Origin: CAZFLD01 sp964519835
GTDB taxonomy: Bacteria > Spirochaetota > Spirochaetia > DSM-27196 > CAZFLD01
Direction: 5' to 3'
Assembly (NCBI GenBank): GCA_964519835.1
Contig: CAZFLD010000007.1
Location: 28,417 to 92,416, forward strand
DNA length: 64,000 nucleotides
Below, piece after piece: positions 43,284-50,965 of the stretch. Below the pieces are notes generated by a model. That model worked only from the letters and a program-made list of their open reading frames with translations. It was not told the origin of the DNA and ran no database searches. Each line of letters starts with the position of its first letter. Positions within the stretch are counted from its first letter, which is position 1. The translations under genes were made by a program, and so were the position numbers.

Positions 43284-44393
43284 CTACGGATAAGAGTGTC
43301 GAAAGAGCGGAACCCGCGAGTTCACGTCGACATCCAGCGGCGACACGTCGCCGCGAGCAAAGTGGTGGTAGGCAATTCCGGCAATCATGGCGGCGTTGTC
43401 GGTGCAAAGCTCAAAGGGTGGGAACAAAGCTCGAATGCCCGGAACCTCCGGCAGGCGACGGCGAAGGAGTCGGTTCGCCGCGACACCCCCGCCGACGACA
43501 ACGGTGGAGATGCCTTCAGCGGCGACGGCGCGGGAGACGCGGTTGACAATCATCTCTATTGCCACACGCCGAAATGACGCGGCAATGTCCGCGGCGCGCT
43601 CGCCCTCGCCTTCTTCGCCGGACCGCTCGTCGTCGCTTCCCGCGCCCGTGCTCTCTTTTGAACCTCCCGAGCGCTCGTTGCGGAACTTCTCACGCTGATT
43701 GATGACCGCCGTCTTTAGTCCGGAGTAGGACACATCGTACCGGTGCCGGCCTTTGTGGAGGCTCGGGTCAGGGAAGAGGTAGGCGAAATCGTCGCCCTCC
43801 TCGGCGAGCTTGTCGATAACCGGCCCGCCGGGGTACCCGAGGCCCAAATGCTTGGCCACCTTGTCGAAAGCCTCGCCGCAGGCATCGTCGATAGTGGTGC
43901 CAAGGACTGTGATTGTGTCGAAGTCCTCGACGCGGGCGATGACCGTGTGGCCTCCGGAGACCAAAAGGCCTAAGTACGGGTAGGGTCCGACACAGGATTC
44001 CGAACCGCCGGCGATACCGTCGCGAAACGAGAGACGCGGGGCGTAGAGGTGTGCGTAGATATGATCCACAGCCAGGAGCGGAATAGATCGTGCGAGCGCA
44101 AGTCCCTTGGCGAAACTAAGTCCAACGAGAAGTGATCCGGAGAGGCCCGGCCGGGAGGTGGCCGCTACGGCGTCCACGGCCGACACTTCGATTCCGGCCC
44201 GCGCCAAGGTCTCGGTCACAACCGGCAGAATCAGCTCAACGTGGCGGCGGGATGCTACTTCCGGAACAACGCCCGCAAACGGCGCGTGTGAAGCCTCTTG
44301 GCCTGCAATAATCTGTGCGTGAATAAGGCGGCCGTCTTCAACAACTGCGGCCGAACACTCGTCGCATGAGCTCTCAATCCCCAATACCAGCAT
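43284..44393 (-). CDS. tsaD: tRNA N6-adenosine threonylcarbamoyltransferase
   Basis: The Kae1/TsaD fold is clear: LGIESSCDECSAAVVEDG, the metal ligands H111 and H115 (DHIYAHLYAP), LGLLVSGGHT, DVSYSGLKTAV and the late Asp in ELCTDNAAMI. It catalyses the last step of t6A37 synthesis on ANN-decoding tRNAs. A low-complexity Gly/Ser/Glu/Asp insert (RSGGSKESTGAGSDDERS...) is inserted near residue 240-265, lengthening it to 369. It overlaps the deacetylase gene by 20 bases. Confidence 0.96.
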   Translation of the reverse strand: MLVLGIESSCDECSAAVVEDGRLIHAQIIAGQEASHAPFAGVVPEVASRRHVELILPVVTETLARAGIEVSAVDAVAATSRPGLSGSLLVGLSFAKGLALARSIPLLAVDHIYAHLYAPRLSFRDGIAGGSESCVGPYPYLGLLVSGGHTVIARVEDFDTITVLGTTIDDACGEAFDKVAKHLGLGYPGGPVIDKLAEEGDDFAYLFPDPSLHKGRHRYDVSYSGLKTAVINQREKFRNERSGGSKESTGAGSDDERSGEEGEGERAADIAASFRRVAIEMIVNRVSRAVAAEGISTVVVGGGVAANRLLRRRLPEVPGIRALFPPFELCTDNAAMIAGIAYHHFARGDVSPLDVDVNSRVPLFRHSYP

Positions 44394-45549
44394 GGCGAGC
44401 GCTTAGGATATCGGAAAGTGGAACAAACTCGAAGCCCGCATCCCGGAGCGTTGCGGCCCAGGCGGCGAGAAGCCGGGGTAGGATGTCGGTCCACACGTGA
44501 CCAATCACAACCGCAAAACCTCCCGCTTTGGCAATCTCGGCTGCCGTCTCAAGAGCGGCATCGATCGACTCAGCGTCCTGCTCGTTGTCGAGGAACACGT
44601 GACGCTCGGTGTAAGGCACGTTTAGCCGCCGCGCGACGGATGAGACCACCGAGTCGGCGGTCGTCCGAGAATCGAGAAAAAAAAGCCCTCGCTCTCTGAT
44701 CTGCTCGAGGATCAGGTTCATGATGCGCTCGTCACCGGTCGCGCGGGATCCCATGTGATTGTTGGCCCCCACGGCGCCCGGCACCGACGTAAGGTTTTCC
44801 TCGAGGCTGCGCAATACCCGCTCGTCGTCATCGCCAACACCGATGGTACCGGGCCCTGGGTTTCCACCACCAATGGCCTCGAGCGGGAGATGAAGGATTA
44901 CCTCTTTCCCGGCATCGGCGGCTCGCCGAGCTGCATCCGCGCTGTAGGTAAGCTTTGGCAGGATCGCCATGGTCATAGGGATGTCAACTTCCAAAAAGGG
45001 TTCCAGTTGGTGAAGGTTGTATCCGACGTCGTCGATGACAACTGCGATACGCGGTCGGCCGGTCACCAAATTGTCGTCACCGCGGTCGCCGCCTGCTGCA
45101 GGCCCGTCGTCGGGCCGGAGTTCGGCGGATCCCGCATCCCGGGAGGGTCCCCTTTCATCTTCACCGGTATCGCGGTCCAGGTCGGCGTCGGTCTCCGGAA
45201 CCGGCGCCGGTGTCCCGGCAGGAGGTCGTACGCCGTCGCCACGGTCGCCACCTGGTTCTCGGCCACCATCCGGTCCCTCGGGCTCTTCCGACGTCACCCG
45301 TCCACCCTCCGCCACGGCCAAATCCGGCTCGCGAGGGTCGGGGAGCGCCGTGAGAAGTACCAGCAAAAGCACCGCGATTACAGTCAGGAGCAAAATGGCC
45401 CTACGAAGCTCCTGTTGGGACCCTTTTTTTCCCATCGGTCGACGGCGCTTGGTGGACGACGATGATCGGGCCCGAGTCTGGTCGCGCTTCGCACCGGCGT
45501 TGCTTGTTTGTTCGGTATTGCGCCGATCGCCGGATCGTTTATCACTCAC
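44374..45549 (-). CDS. membrane-anchored divergent polysaccharide deacetylase (YibQ-like)
   Basis: The 391-residue protein has a basic cytoplasmic N-terminus, one membrane helix (about 49-68), an acidic Gly/Pro/Asp/Arg-rich linker of about 90 residues, and a C-terminal domain. The domain reads RIAVVIDDVGYNLHQLEPFL, MAILPKLTYSADAARRAADAGKEVILHLPLE, NHMGSRATGDERIMN and VVIGHVWTDILPRL, the pattern of the divergent polysaccharide deacetylase (DUF610/YibQ) family. Asp-Asp and His-x-Pro motifs support metal binding. Its substrate is not known. Start is GTG at 45549 with no strong ribosome site. Confidence 0.85.
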   Translation of the reverse strand: MSDKRSGDRRNTEQTSNAGAKRDQTRARSSSSTKRRRPMGKKGSQQELRRAILLLTVIAVLLLVLLTALPDPREPDLAVAEGGRVTSEEPEGPDGGREPGGDRGDGVRPPAGTPAPVPETDADLDRDTGEDERGPSRDAGSAELRPDDGPAAGGDRGDDNLVTGRPRIAVVIDDVGYNLHQLEPFLEVDIPMTMAILPKLTYSADAARRAADAGKEVILHLPLEAIGGGNPGPGTIGVGDDDERVLRSLEENLTSVPGAVGANNHMGSRATGDERIMNLILEQIRERGLFFLDSRTTADSVVSSVARRLNVPYTERHVFLDNEQDAESIDAALETAAEIAKAGGFAVVIGHVWTDILPRLLAAWAATLRDAGFEFVPLSDILSARHAGIGD

Positions 45550-45645
45550 AGGCTATCTATCGGCATGAGCAGACGCCTCGTTGAGGCCCGTGTAGGATCC
45601 GGGACGGCCCGCGCGCCTGCCGACACGGTCGTCGTAAGCGGCTGC

Positions 45646-46491
45646 CTAGTTGTAGACGTACTCTTTGAGGTCGCCGACCTGTTCCTTGAGCTTCCGGATG
45701 GCTCGAAGCTCTATCTGGCGAACGGTTTCCGGCGAGATGCCCAGCTCATCACTGATGTGCTTCAGCGTGTATTTTTTTCCACCATGGAACGCAAATCGGT
45801 ACAACAAGATCTGCCTTTCTTTTTGCTTGAGCCGGTCCAAAAAGCGCAACGTCTGCTCCCGCATCGCCTTGTCCATAAACTGCGTATCGGGCGAGTAAGA
45901 ATAGTCCTCGTACACGTCGTGGAGCGTCCCCGAATCCTCGTTGATTTCGGTGTCCAGGGAGGTCGTGCTGTTGGCAATGGTGAGGATTTCCAGGACATCC
46001 GCCTGTTTCATGCCGAGCTCCTTGGCGACCTCGTCGGTCGACGGCTTCCGCATAAGCCGCTGGTTGAGCGTCGTGTAGGTCTTTTGGATCTTCCGCAGAC
46101 TGTCCTCTTTCCGATGCGGCAGACGGATGGGTCGCCGCTTGTTGGACAGTGCACGTGTTATCGACTGCTTGATCCACCAGGAGGCGTAGGTGCTAAAGCG
46201 TACCTGCTTTCGGTGGTCGTATTTCTCCGCGGCCTTGAGAAGGCCGACGTTCCCCTCTTGGACGAGGTCGAGGAAGGTAACGTCCGGAGTTACGTAGGCC
46301 TTGGCAATCTTCACAACAAGACGAAGATTGGACTCGATCAGGCGCTTCCGTGCCTCTTCGTCGCCGGCCTGAATCCGTCGGGACAGCTCCAGCTCTTCAT
46401 CAAAAGACAAAAGTGGTCTTGCCTTGATCTGGTCGAAGTATGCCTTGAGAGCATCGTCACCTGCGGAATAGCGTGTTCGCCTCTTACTCAT
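45646..46491 (-). CDS. rpoS: RpoS-like sigma-70 family sigma factor
   Basis: The 281-residue protein holds all group-2 sigma regions: 1.2 (ALKAYFDQIKARPLLSFDEE), 2.1-2.4 (NLRLVVKIAKAYV, DLVQEGNVGLLKAAEKYD, RFSTYASWWIKQSITRAL), 3 (RPIRLPHRK... VAKELGM) and 4.2 (LKHISDELGISPETVRQIE). Region 1.1 is lacking. Borrelia RpoS has the same form. Start is ATG at 46491 with AGGAG 6 bases upstream. A perfect sigma-54 promoter lies directly before it. Known in Borrelia: Rrp2-RpoN switch on rpoS, the global regulator of host-phase genes. Here the regulon is unknown. Whether it is the main (RpoD) sigma can be excluded by its short N-terminus. Confidence 0.85.
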   Translation of the reverse strand: MSKRRTRYSAGDDALKAYFDQIKARPLLSFDEELELSRRIQAGDEEARKRLIESNLRLVVKIAKAYVTPDVTFLDLVQEGNVGLLKAAEKYDHRKQVRFSTYASWWIKQSITRALSNKRRPIRLPHRKEDSLRKIQKTYTTLNQRLMRKPSTDEVAKELGMKQADVLEILTIANSTTSLDTEINEDSGTLHDVYEDYSYSPDTQFMDKAMREQTLRFLDRLKQKERQILLYRFAFHGGKKYTLKHISDELGISPETVRQIELRAIRKLKEQVGDLKEYVYN

Positions 46492-46513
46492 TTGCGACTC
46501 CTGCCCTGTAGAT

Positions 46514-46530
46514 AGCAACCGGCGTGCCAA
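46514..46530 (-). promoter_or_regulatory. sigma-54 (RpoN) -24/-12 promoter of the rpoS-like gene
   Basis: Minus strand: TTGGCACG (46530-46523), N4 (CCGG), TTGCT (46518-46514). This equals the consensus YTGGCACG-N4-TTGCW at every position. Predicted start is near 46503, 12 bases before the ATG and just at the AGGAG. Sigma-54 promoters need an activator; its upstream sites are not recognisable. Confidence 0.85.
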
Positions 46531-46588
46531 CCCGAGAAACCAAGACGAACAATCGCTATTCCACGGCAATAAAAGAACTTACGCAGAG

Positions 46589-46619
46589 AAAAAAAAAGGC
46601 CTCCGTACAAGCGGAGGCC
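46589..46619 (-). terminator. intrinsic terminator after flgJ
   Basis: Minus strand: GGCCTCCG (46619-46612), loop CTTGTA, CGGAGGCC (46605-46598), nine T (46597-46589). It ends the flgF-flgG-flgJ transcript and insulates the rpoS-like promoter downstream. Confidence 0.9.
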
Positions 46620-46676
46620 AAAACCGTTCCATTTTTCATACACCCTATGCAATCTGGGGTTCAGGAATTGCCACTC

Positions 46677-46979
46677 TTACGTCCCCAATTGATCAACAAC
46701 GGCGTCGGCAACGCCGAAATCGCCCGCGCGAGCAATACGGTGCGCATATTCATCATACAGCATATCTTCAAAAATCTCTTGGGACATGCCCCCATGAAGC
46801 AGGTCATTTTCTGGATTGAGGCTCTTTCTCATCGTTTTGAGGAGCTCTTTTACAAAAATCGCTTCGAATTCCTCGGCAACCTCGTGAATGTCGCCTGATC
46901 CACGGGTGGGACGAACATCCGTCGGTGTCATGAGGCGAAGTGACTGTGCGTCTATGGCGGAGCTAAGGTTGTCCATCAT
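46677..46979 (-). CDS. flgJ: rod-binding protein FlgJ (N-terminal-domain type)
   Basis: The 100-residue protein contains VAEEFEAIFVKELLKTMRKSL and GGMSQEIFEDMLYDEYAHRIA, the FlgJ rod-binding/capping domain. It lacks the muramidase domain found in enterobacterial FlgJ, as usual in spirochaetes. It caps the growing rod in the periplasm. It follows flgG by 23 bases and is the last gene before a strong terminator. Confidence 0.93.
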   Translation of the reverse strand: MMDNLSSAIDAQSLRLMTPTDVRPTRGSGDIHEVAEEFEAIFVKELLKTMRKSLNPENDLLHGGMSQEIFEDMLYDEYAHRIARAGDFGVADAVVDQLGT

Positions 46980-47002
46980 TTATCCCTTTCTAGAGCCTCG
47001 GT

Positions 47003-47797
47003 CTATCTTTTTAGGCCGTTTGCGATGCCAAGCATCGTGTCGGTTGTCTGGATTGCACGGCTATTGAGCTCGTAGGCGCGCTGGGCAACGATCATATTCA
47101 CCATCTCATTGACGACCTGCACATTGGACATCTCCAGAAACTTGTGGAGGATGGTGCCCATGCCGTCGAAGCCGGGTATACCGGCAATGGGATCGCCGGA
47201 AGCGGCGGTCTCGCGATACAGGTTTTCGCCGATCGCCTCGAGCCCCGCGGGATTTACAAATCTCACCAGCTCGAGCTGGCCCACGTCAATCGGATCTTCG
47301 AGACCGGGCACCTGCACCGTAATACGTCCGTTTTGGTCTACGGTCAAGGTTTCCCTGATGTACCCCTCCGGCATAAACACCTCAGGGATAACACGATAGC
47401 CGTTCGACGTAAGGAGCTGTCCGTTCGAGTCGATCTTGAACGCCCCATCACGGGTATAGGCATAGCTCCCGTCGTAGAGGAGCACACGGAAAAAACCTTC
47501 ACCCTCAATGGCGACGTCGCTTACATTCTCGGTGTTCTGCAACGAGCCCTGGGTAAAGATCTTCTGCGTCGCGGCTACCTTGACGCCGTGGCCCATCTGC
47601 ACTCCGACCGGCACAAGGGTCGATTCCGTCGCCGGTGTTCCCGCCGTGCGATGCGTTTGGTAGATCAAGTCTTCAAAATCTGGGCGGTTGCGCTTGAAGC
47701 CCGTTGTGTTGACGTTCGAAAGGTTGTTGGCAATCGTATCGATATTGTGTTGTTGGCCGATCATTCCCGAGGCCGCGGTCCAGAGTGATCTCATCAT
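47003..47797 (-). CDS. flgG: flagellar distal rod protein FlgG
   Basis: The 264-residue rod protein has the typical N-terminal SLWTAASGMIGQQHNIDTIANNLSNVNTTGFK and C-terminal EMVNMIVAQRAYELNSRAIQTTDTML coiled motifs of FlgG. The middle domain D1-like segment has GEGFFRVLLYDGS. It builds the distal rod of the periplasmic flagellum. It follows flgF by 63 bases in the spirochaete order flgF-flgG. Confidence 0.97.
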   Translation of the reverse strand: MMRSLWTAASGMIGQQHNIDTIANNLSNVNTTGFKRNRPDFEDLIYQTHRTAGTPATESTLVPVGVQMGHGVKVAATQKIFTQGSLQNTENVSDVAIEGEGFFRVLLYDGSYAYTRDGAFKIDSNGQLLTSNGYRVIPEVFMPEGYIRETLTVDQNGRITVQVPGLEDPIDVGQLELVRFVNPAGLEAIGENLYRETAASGDPIAGIPGFDGMGTILHKFLEMSNVQVVNEMVNMIVAQRAYELNSRAIQTTDTMLGIANGLKR

Positions 47798-47860
47798 CGT
47801 TTACTTCTCCCTATCGCTTCGCTGCCCCGCAGTGAGCTTGGTATCCGCATAAGAGTGTCG

Positions 47861-48727
47861 CTACCGTCTCAAGACCTGGTTGATCAGGCGGTCCGATGAC
47901 GAGTCTTGCGCCTGGATAACTCGCTGGTTTGCCTCGTAGGCTCGCTGTACCTCGATCATCCGCACCATCTCAGTCACCGGGTCAACATTCGAGTTTTCCC
48001 GCATCCCTTGGTGTATAACCGGTCGATCTTCCGTGATGACTTCCGCGTCGCCCGACTCCCAGGTGGTGCGCCACAGGCTCGAGCCCTGTTTCTGCAAGTA
48101 TCGGGGCGAGTGAACGTCGACGATCCTAAGACGATCCACCAAGACCGGCTCGTCCCACTCGTTTTCTCGGTCGCCTACCAGGCGGTTTGGATCGTCAGAC
48201 AAGGCCCGGTTCTGAAACACCTTGCCGTCCGAATCGACGATAAAATTATTCTCTTGGATGCGGATAATTCCATTCTCGCCGAGCACAGGGTAGCCCTCTT
48301 TTGTCATGAGGATGCCCTCTTGGCCCAGGATAAAACCACCGTTTCGTGTATATCGCTCACCTTCGGGCGTCATGACGGCGAAAAAACCTTCGCCGTGGAG
48401 GGCCAGATCAAAGGGATTCTCGGTAAGCTCCAGCTCGCCTTGCTCGAAGACGGTGAAGATCTCGTTTGTTTCAACGCCGGTGCCAAGAGTCCCAACGACG
48501 GGGGCCTTGTCCACGGAACCGAGCGGCGGAAATGTCTCGCTCAGAGGAATGTTGACCACTCCCTCGTCGCGAAAGCGCCTGATCTGCAGCTCGGGGAAGG
48601 CCTTGTGAATCGTCACGTCGCGCTTGTAGCCGCTTGTATCCACGTTGGCCAAGTTATTGGCCAGCGCGTCGAGCCGCCGTTGTTGCGTTATCATTCCGCT
48701 GGCAGCGGTATAGATTCCACGAACCAC
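47861..48727 (-). CDS. flgF: flagellar rod protein FlgF
   Basis: The 288-residue FlgF/FlgG-type rod protein has MVRGIYTAASGMITQQRRLD, ANNLANVDTSGYKRD and C-terminal EMVRMIEVQRAYEANQRVI. Its longer body than FlgG and its first position indicate FlgF, the proximal rod protein. Start codon GTG at 48727 with AGGAGG 5 bases upstream. A sigma-28-like promoter is seen about 110 bases upstream. Confidence 0.94.
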   Translation of the reverse strand: MVRGIYTAASGMITQQRRLDALANNLANVDTSGYKRDVTIHKAFPELQIRRFRDEGVVNIPLSETFPPLGSVDKAPVVGTLGTGVETNEIFTVFEQGELELTENPFDLALHGEGFFAVMTPEGERYTRNGGFILGQEGILMTKEGYPVLGENGIIRIQENNFIVDSDGKVFQNRALSDDPNRLVGDRENEWDEPVLVDRLRIVDVHSPRYLQKQGSSLWRTTWESGDAEVITEDRPVIHQGMRENSNVDPVTEMVRMIEVQRAYEANQRVIQAQDSSSDRLINQVLRR

Positions 48728-48836
48728 CTATGCCTCCTCGATATTCAGGCGTTACCTCGGATTCACCGGAGCCTGTCTTTGACGCGTTGCCGGGAGCATG
48801 ACTGCGAGGCGTTCGGCCTTCGCCTTGTCCTAGTGA

Positions 48837-48863
48837 TTATCGGAGCTACTACTCTCCGGCTTA
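48837..48863 (-). promoter_or_regulatory. sigma-28-like promoter of flgF-flgG-flgJ
   Basis: Minus strand: TAAGCCGG (48863-48856), 11-base spacer, TCCGATAA (48844-48837), against TAAAGTTT-N11-GCCGATAA. The -10 half matches at 7 of 8 positions, while the -35 half shares mainly TAA. About 20 bases further upstream TTGGCACG-N4-ACGC has the GG/GC spacing of a weak sigma-54 site. Which, if any, is used is unknown. Confidence 0.45.
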
Positions 48864-48901
48864 AAAGCGATAGGCGTCACACGTGCCAATGGGATCAAAC
48901 G

Positions 48902-48930
48902 TTGACAAAGCCGGCTGGGAGGCATATCCT
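48902..48930 (+). promoter_or_regulatory. promoter of the tRNA-Thr unit
   Basis: TTGACA (48902-48907), 17-base spacer, TATCCT (48925-48930). Predicted start near 48937, just before the repeat array, so the whole array should be transcribed as 5' leader of the tRNA. Confidence 0.75.
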
Positions 48931-48943
48931 TGCGGCCTGCAAA

Positions 48944-49039
48944 GTGCCCGGATAGCTCAGTGCCCGGATAGCTCAGTGCCCGGATAGCTCAGTGCCCGGA
49001 TAGCTCAGTGCCAGGATAGCTCAGTGCCAGGATAGCTCA
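48944..49039 (+). repeat. six tandem 16-bp copies of a tRNA 5' end
   Basis: The unit GTGCCCGGATAGCTCA occurs four times (48944, 48960, 48976, 48992) and GTGCCAGGATAGCTCA twice (49008, 49024), with no spacers. The sixth copy is the 5' end of the functional tRNA-Thr (from 49026). Units therefore hold tRNA positions 1-14 (acceptor 5' strand and D-stem 5' arm) plus two bases. The first four copies carry GCCCGGA, which does not pair perfectly with the tRNA-Thr 3' strand TTCTGGC; the last two carry the pairing GCCAGGA. Confidence 0.97.
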
Positions 49040-49097
49040 GTGGTAGAGCAGCTCACTCGTAATGAGCAGGTCCTCGGTTCGAATCCGAGTTCTGGCT
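49026..49097 (+). tRNA. tRNA-Thr (anticodon CGT)
   Basis: The 72-base cloverleaf: acceptor GCCAGGA/TTCTGGC (one G-U), discriminator T, D arm with AGCTCAGTGGTAGAGCA, anticodon stem GCTCA/TGAGC with loop CTCGTAA, T arm GGTTCGAATCC. No encoded CCA. It reads ACG codons. Its 5' flank is a tandem repeat of its own first 14 bases. Confidence 0.95.
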
Positions 49098-49146
49098 AAC
49101 TCAATAAGGCAAACGGCGGGGCACCAACACTCTTCGGACCGGTTGC

Positions 49147-49788
49147 CTACTCTTTACGGCGGGACGCCACGAATCGCGAAAGCTCGTTGATGTTTTTCAC
49201 TACGATGTGATCCTTAAATATCTCGAACTTTCGCTGTCCGACCATGTGGTTGAGCACCTCTTTTGTCTTTTCCACGGAGAGGCCGGCCCAATGGGCGATG
49301 TCATCAGGAGTGGTTTGAAAGCTCCGCTCATCCGAATCCGGGTCTGCGGGGGTACGACCTTCGTCGAGCATAAGAAACACATCCGCCACTCGCGCCTGCA
49401 CGTCCTGTAGGGTGAGAATCATAAATCGTCGCCGCTGGTCATAAATTCTCTTTGTAAACAACCGGAGCAACTTCAACGCGATTTGCGGGTTACCCTGCAT
49501 GAGAATCTCGAAATTGGCCTTGTTAAACTCCAGGAGCTTGACATCGTCGAGAGCCATGGCGCCGGCACTACGCGGTGCCTCTTCGAGGATGGCCATCTCT
49601 CCGAAGACCTCTCCCGGCTGCAAGATATCGATAGTTTTCTCGATGTCTCCCATTATCCGAGAGATCTGCACCCGGCCCTCTTGAATCAGATAGAACGCGT
49701 CGCCGGGCTCGTACTCACAGAAGATGATGGTGCCTCCGGGATAGCGCACCGCGAAGCGTTCAAAGGCGGGATTGGAGAGGTCCATCAA
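49147..49788 (-). CDS. Crp/Fnr-family cyclic-nucleotide-binding transcription regulator
   Basis: The 213-residue protein has a cNMP-binding beta-roll with a near-consensus phosphate-binding cassette FGEMAILEEAPRSAGA (Glu and Arg both present), a long dimerisation helix and a C-terminal winged helix (DDIAHWAGLSVEKTKEVLNHM). It could bind cAMP or a related nucleotide. DNA target unknown. Its start overlaps the cNMP-TPR gene upstream (ATGA), so the two are probably made together. Confidence 0.88.
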   Translation of the reverse strand: MMDLSNPAFERFAVRYPGGTIIFCEYEPGDAFYLIQEGRVQISRIMGDIEKTIDILQPGEVFGEMAILEEAPRSAGAMALDDVKLLEFNKANFEILMQGNPQIALKLLRLFTKRIYDQRRRFMILTLQDVQARVADVFLMLDEGRTPADPDSDERSFQTTPDDIAHWAGLSVEKTKEVLNHMVGQRKFEIFKDHIVVKNINELSRFVASRRKE

Positions 49789-50831
49789 CCGACCTCCAGG
49801 GATTCGAGCGCCCGTTTTACCTTCGGCGTTAACTCACGACTCACGTTGGAAAGCGAAAGCACCTTGGTAAAAAACCCCTTCGCGCGATTGCCGTCTCCCA
49901 TATGCCTATAGCTCTCACCAACGTAGTAGAGCGCATCGGCCAGATTATCCATCCGGGGATTCTTCTGAACAAGTGTCCCCAGATGTTTGATCGCTTGCTC
50001 GTAGCGTTCCATATTGTACAGACACTTTCCGATCTCATAGAGCGCCTTGGCGGTATACTCATCATCGCTGGACTCGGCCGCCACCGACTTGAACTTGCCT
50101 ATGGCCTCTTCGTAGTTGCCCTTTCGAGCAAGATTCTCGCCGGATTGGAACAAAGCCGAGGGATTTACGGCGCCCGACTCAGACCTACCGCGGTTCGGCG
50201 TCGCCGACTGTCGGCGCGGCCCACCGCCGTTGCCCGAGGACGGCCCGGAGCCGGAACCCAAACCGGGGACAACCGGGCCCTTACCGTGACCATACTTTTC
50301 CGCGTATGCCTCGGCGGTCTTTAGGTGGTCGCGAGCTTGCCCGACGTCCGAGCTCTCCGGGTACAGCTCCACAAAACGTCTAAAAGCGTATGCCGCCTCG
50401 TTGTATTGCTTTTTCCGGAGATAGTACTCGCCGATTCGAAACAGCCCCACCTCCGGTCCAACCTGTTCCTCAAGGGCCAAAAGGCTCCGAACTTTGGCAT
50501 GAATTCGCCTGAGCTGGTTGGAGAAGACTTTGAGCATCTTCATGATGACGCGCGTATTCGAGGCAACAACCTGTTCGAACTCCGCCACGCTAAAGACCAC
50601 AACCGACGAATCCGACAGCACAACCGCGTCCTCTTCGCGCGGATACTTGCCAACCGCGGACTTCACGCCGAAAAACTCCCCGGTTTGAATATGGTCATGG
50701 ATCTCCTGACCGGTCTCGATGTCGTTGGAGGTTAAGCTGACACGCCCGCTTTTGAGGATATATATGCGATCGCTGACATCACCTTGAAAGTAGATGACAG
50801 AGTTCGCCTTGAAGTTCATCGCTTTTGGCAT
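49785..50831 (-). CDS. cNMP-binding-like domain fused to TPR repeats, no DNA-binding domain
   Basis: Residues 1-115 form a Crp-type beta-roll, but its phosphate cassette reads GVKSAVGKYPREEDA, with Glu replaced by Val and no PRSA, so nucleotide binding is doubtful. A helix follows, then a TPR-like repeat (FRIGEYYLRKKQYNEAAYAFRRF), a flexible Gly/Ser/Pro linker (about 185-220), and further TPR repeats (GENLARKGNYEEAIGKFK, GKCLYNMERYEQAIKHLG, DALYYVGESYRHMGD) to residue 348. No wing-helix and no signal peptide. It is first in the pair with the Crp-like gene. I infer a cytosolic sensor/scaffold. Confidence 0.75.
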   Translation of the reverse strand: MPKAMNFKANSVIYFQGDVSDRIYILKSGRVSLTSNDIETGQEIHDHIQTGEFFGVKSAVGKYPREEDAVVLSDSSVVVFSVAEFEQVVASNTRVIMKMLKVFSNQLRRIHAKVRSLLALEEQVGPEVGLFRIGEYYLRKKQYNEAAYAFRRFVELYPESSDVGQARDHLKTAEAYAEKYGHGKGPVVPGLGSGSGPSSGNGGGPRRQSATPNRGRSESGAVNPSALFQSGENLARKGNYEEAIGKFKSVAAESSDDEYTAKALYEIGKCLYNMERYEQAIKHLGTLVQKNPRMDNLADALYYVGESYRHMGDGNRAKGFFTKVLSLSNVSRELTPKVKRALESLEVG

Positions 50832-50965
50832 CGATGCAGCTCCCGCGACTCAACTGTAATCAACCCGTACCAGAAATGCAAGATTGCCTGTATGCTCTAA
50901 ATGAGGAATTGCCCTGGACAGCACTCGGCAGATCGCCGATCAATAGTATGGACAGTAGGGACGCC

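Noticed and set aside
48944..49039. CRISPR or attachment-site array at the tRNA
   Set aside because: No spacers, no integrase gene nearby, and the units are the tRNA's own 5' sequence.
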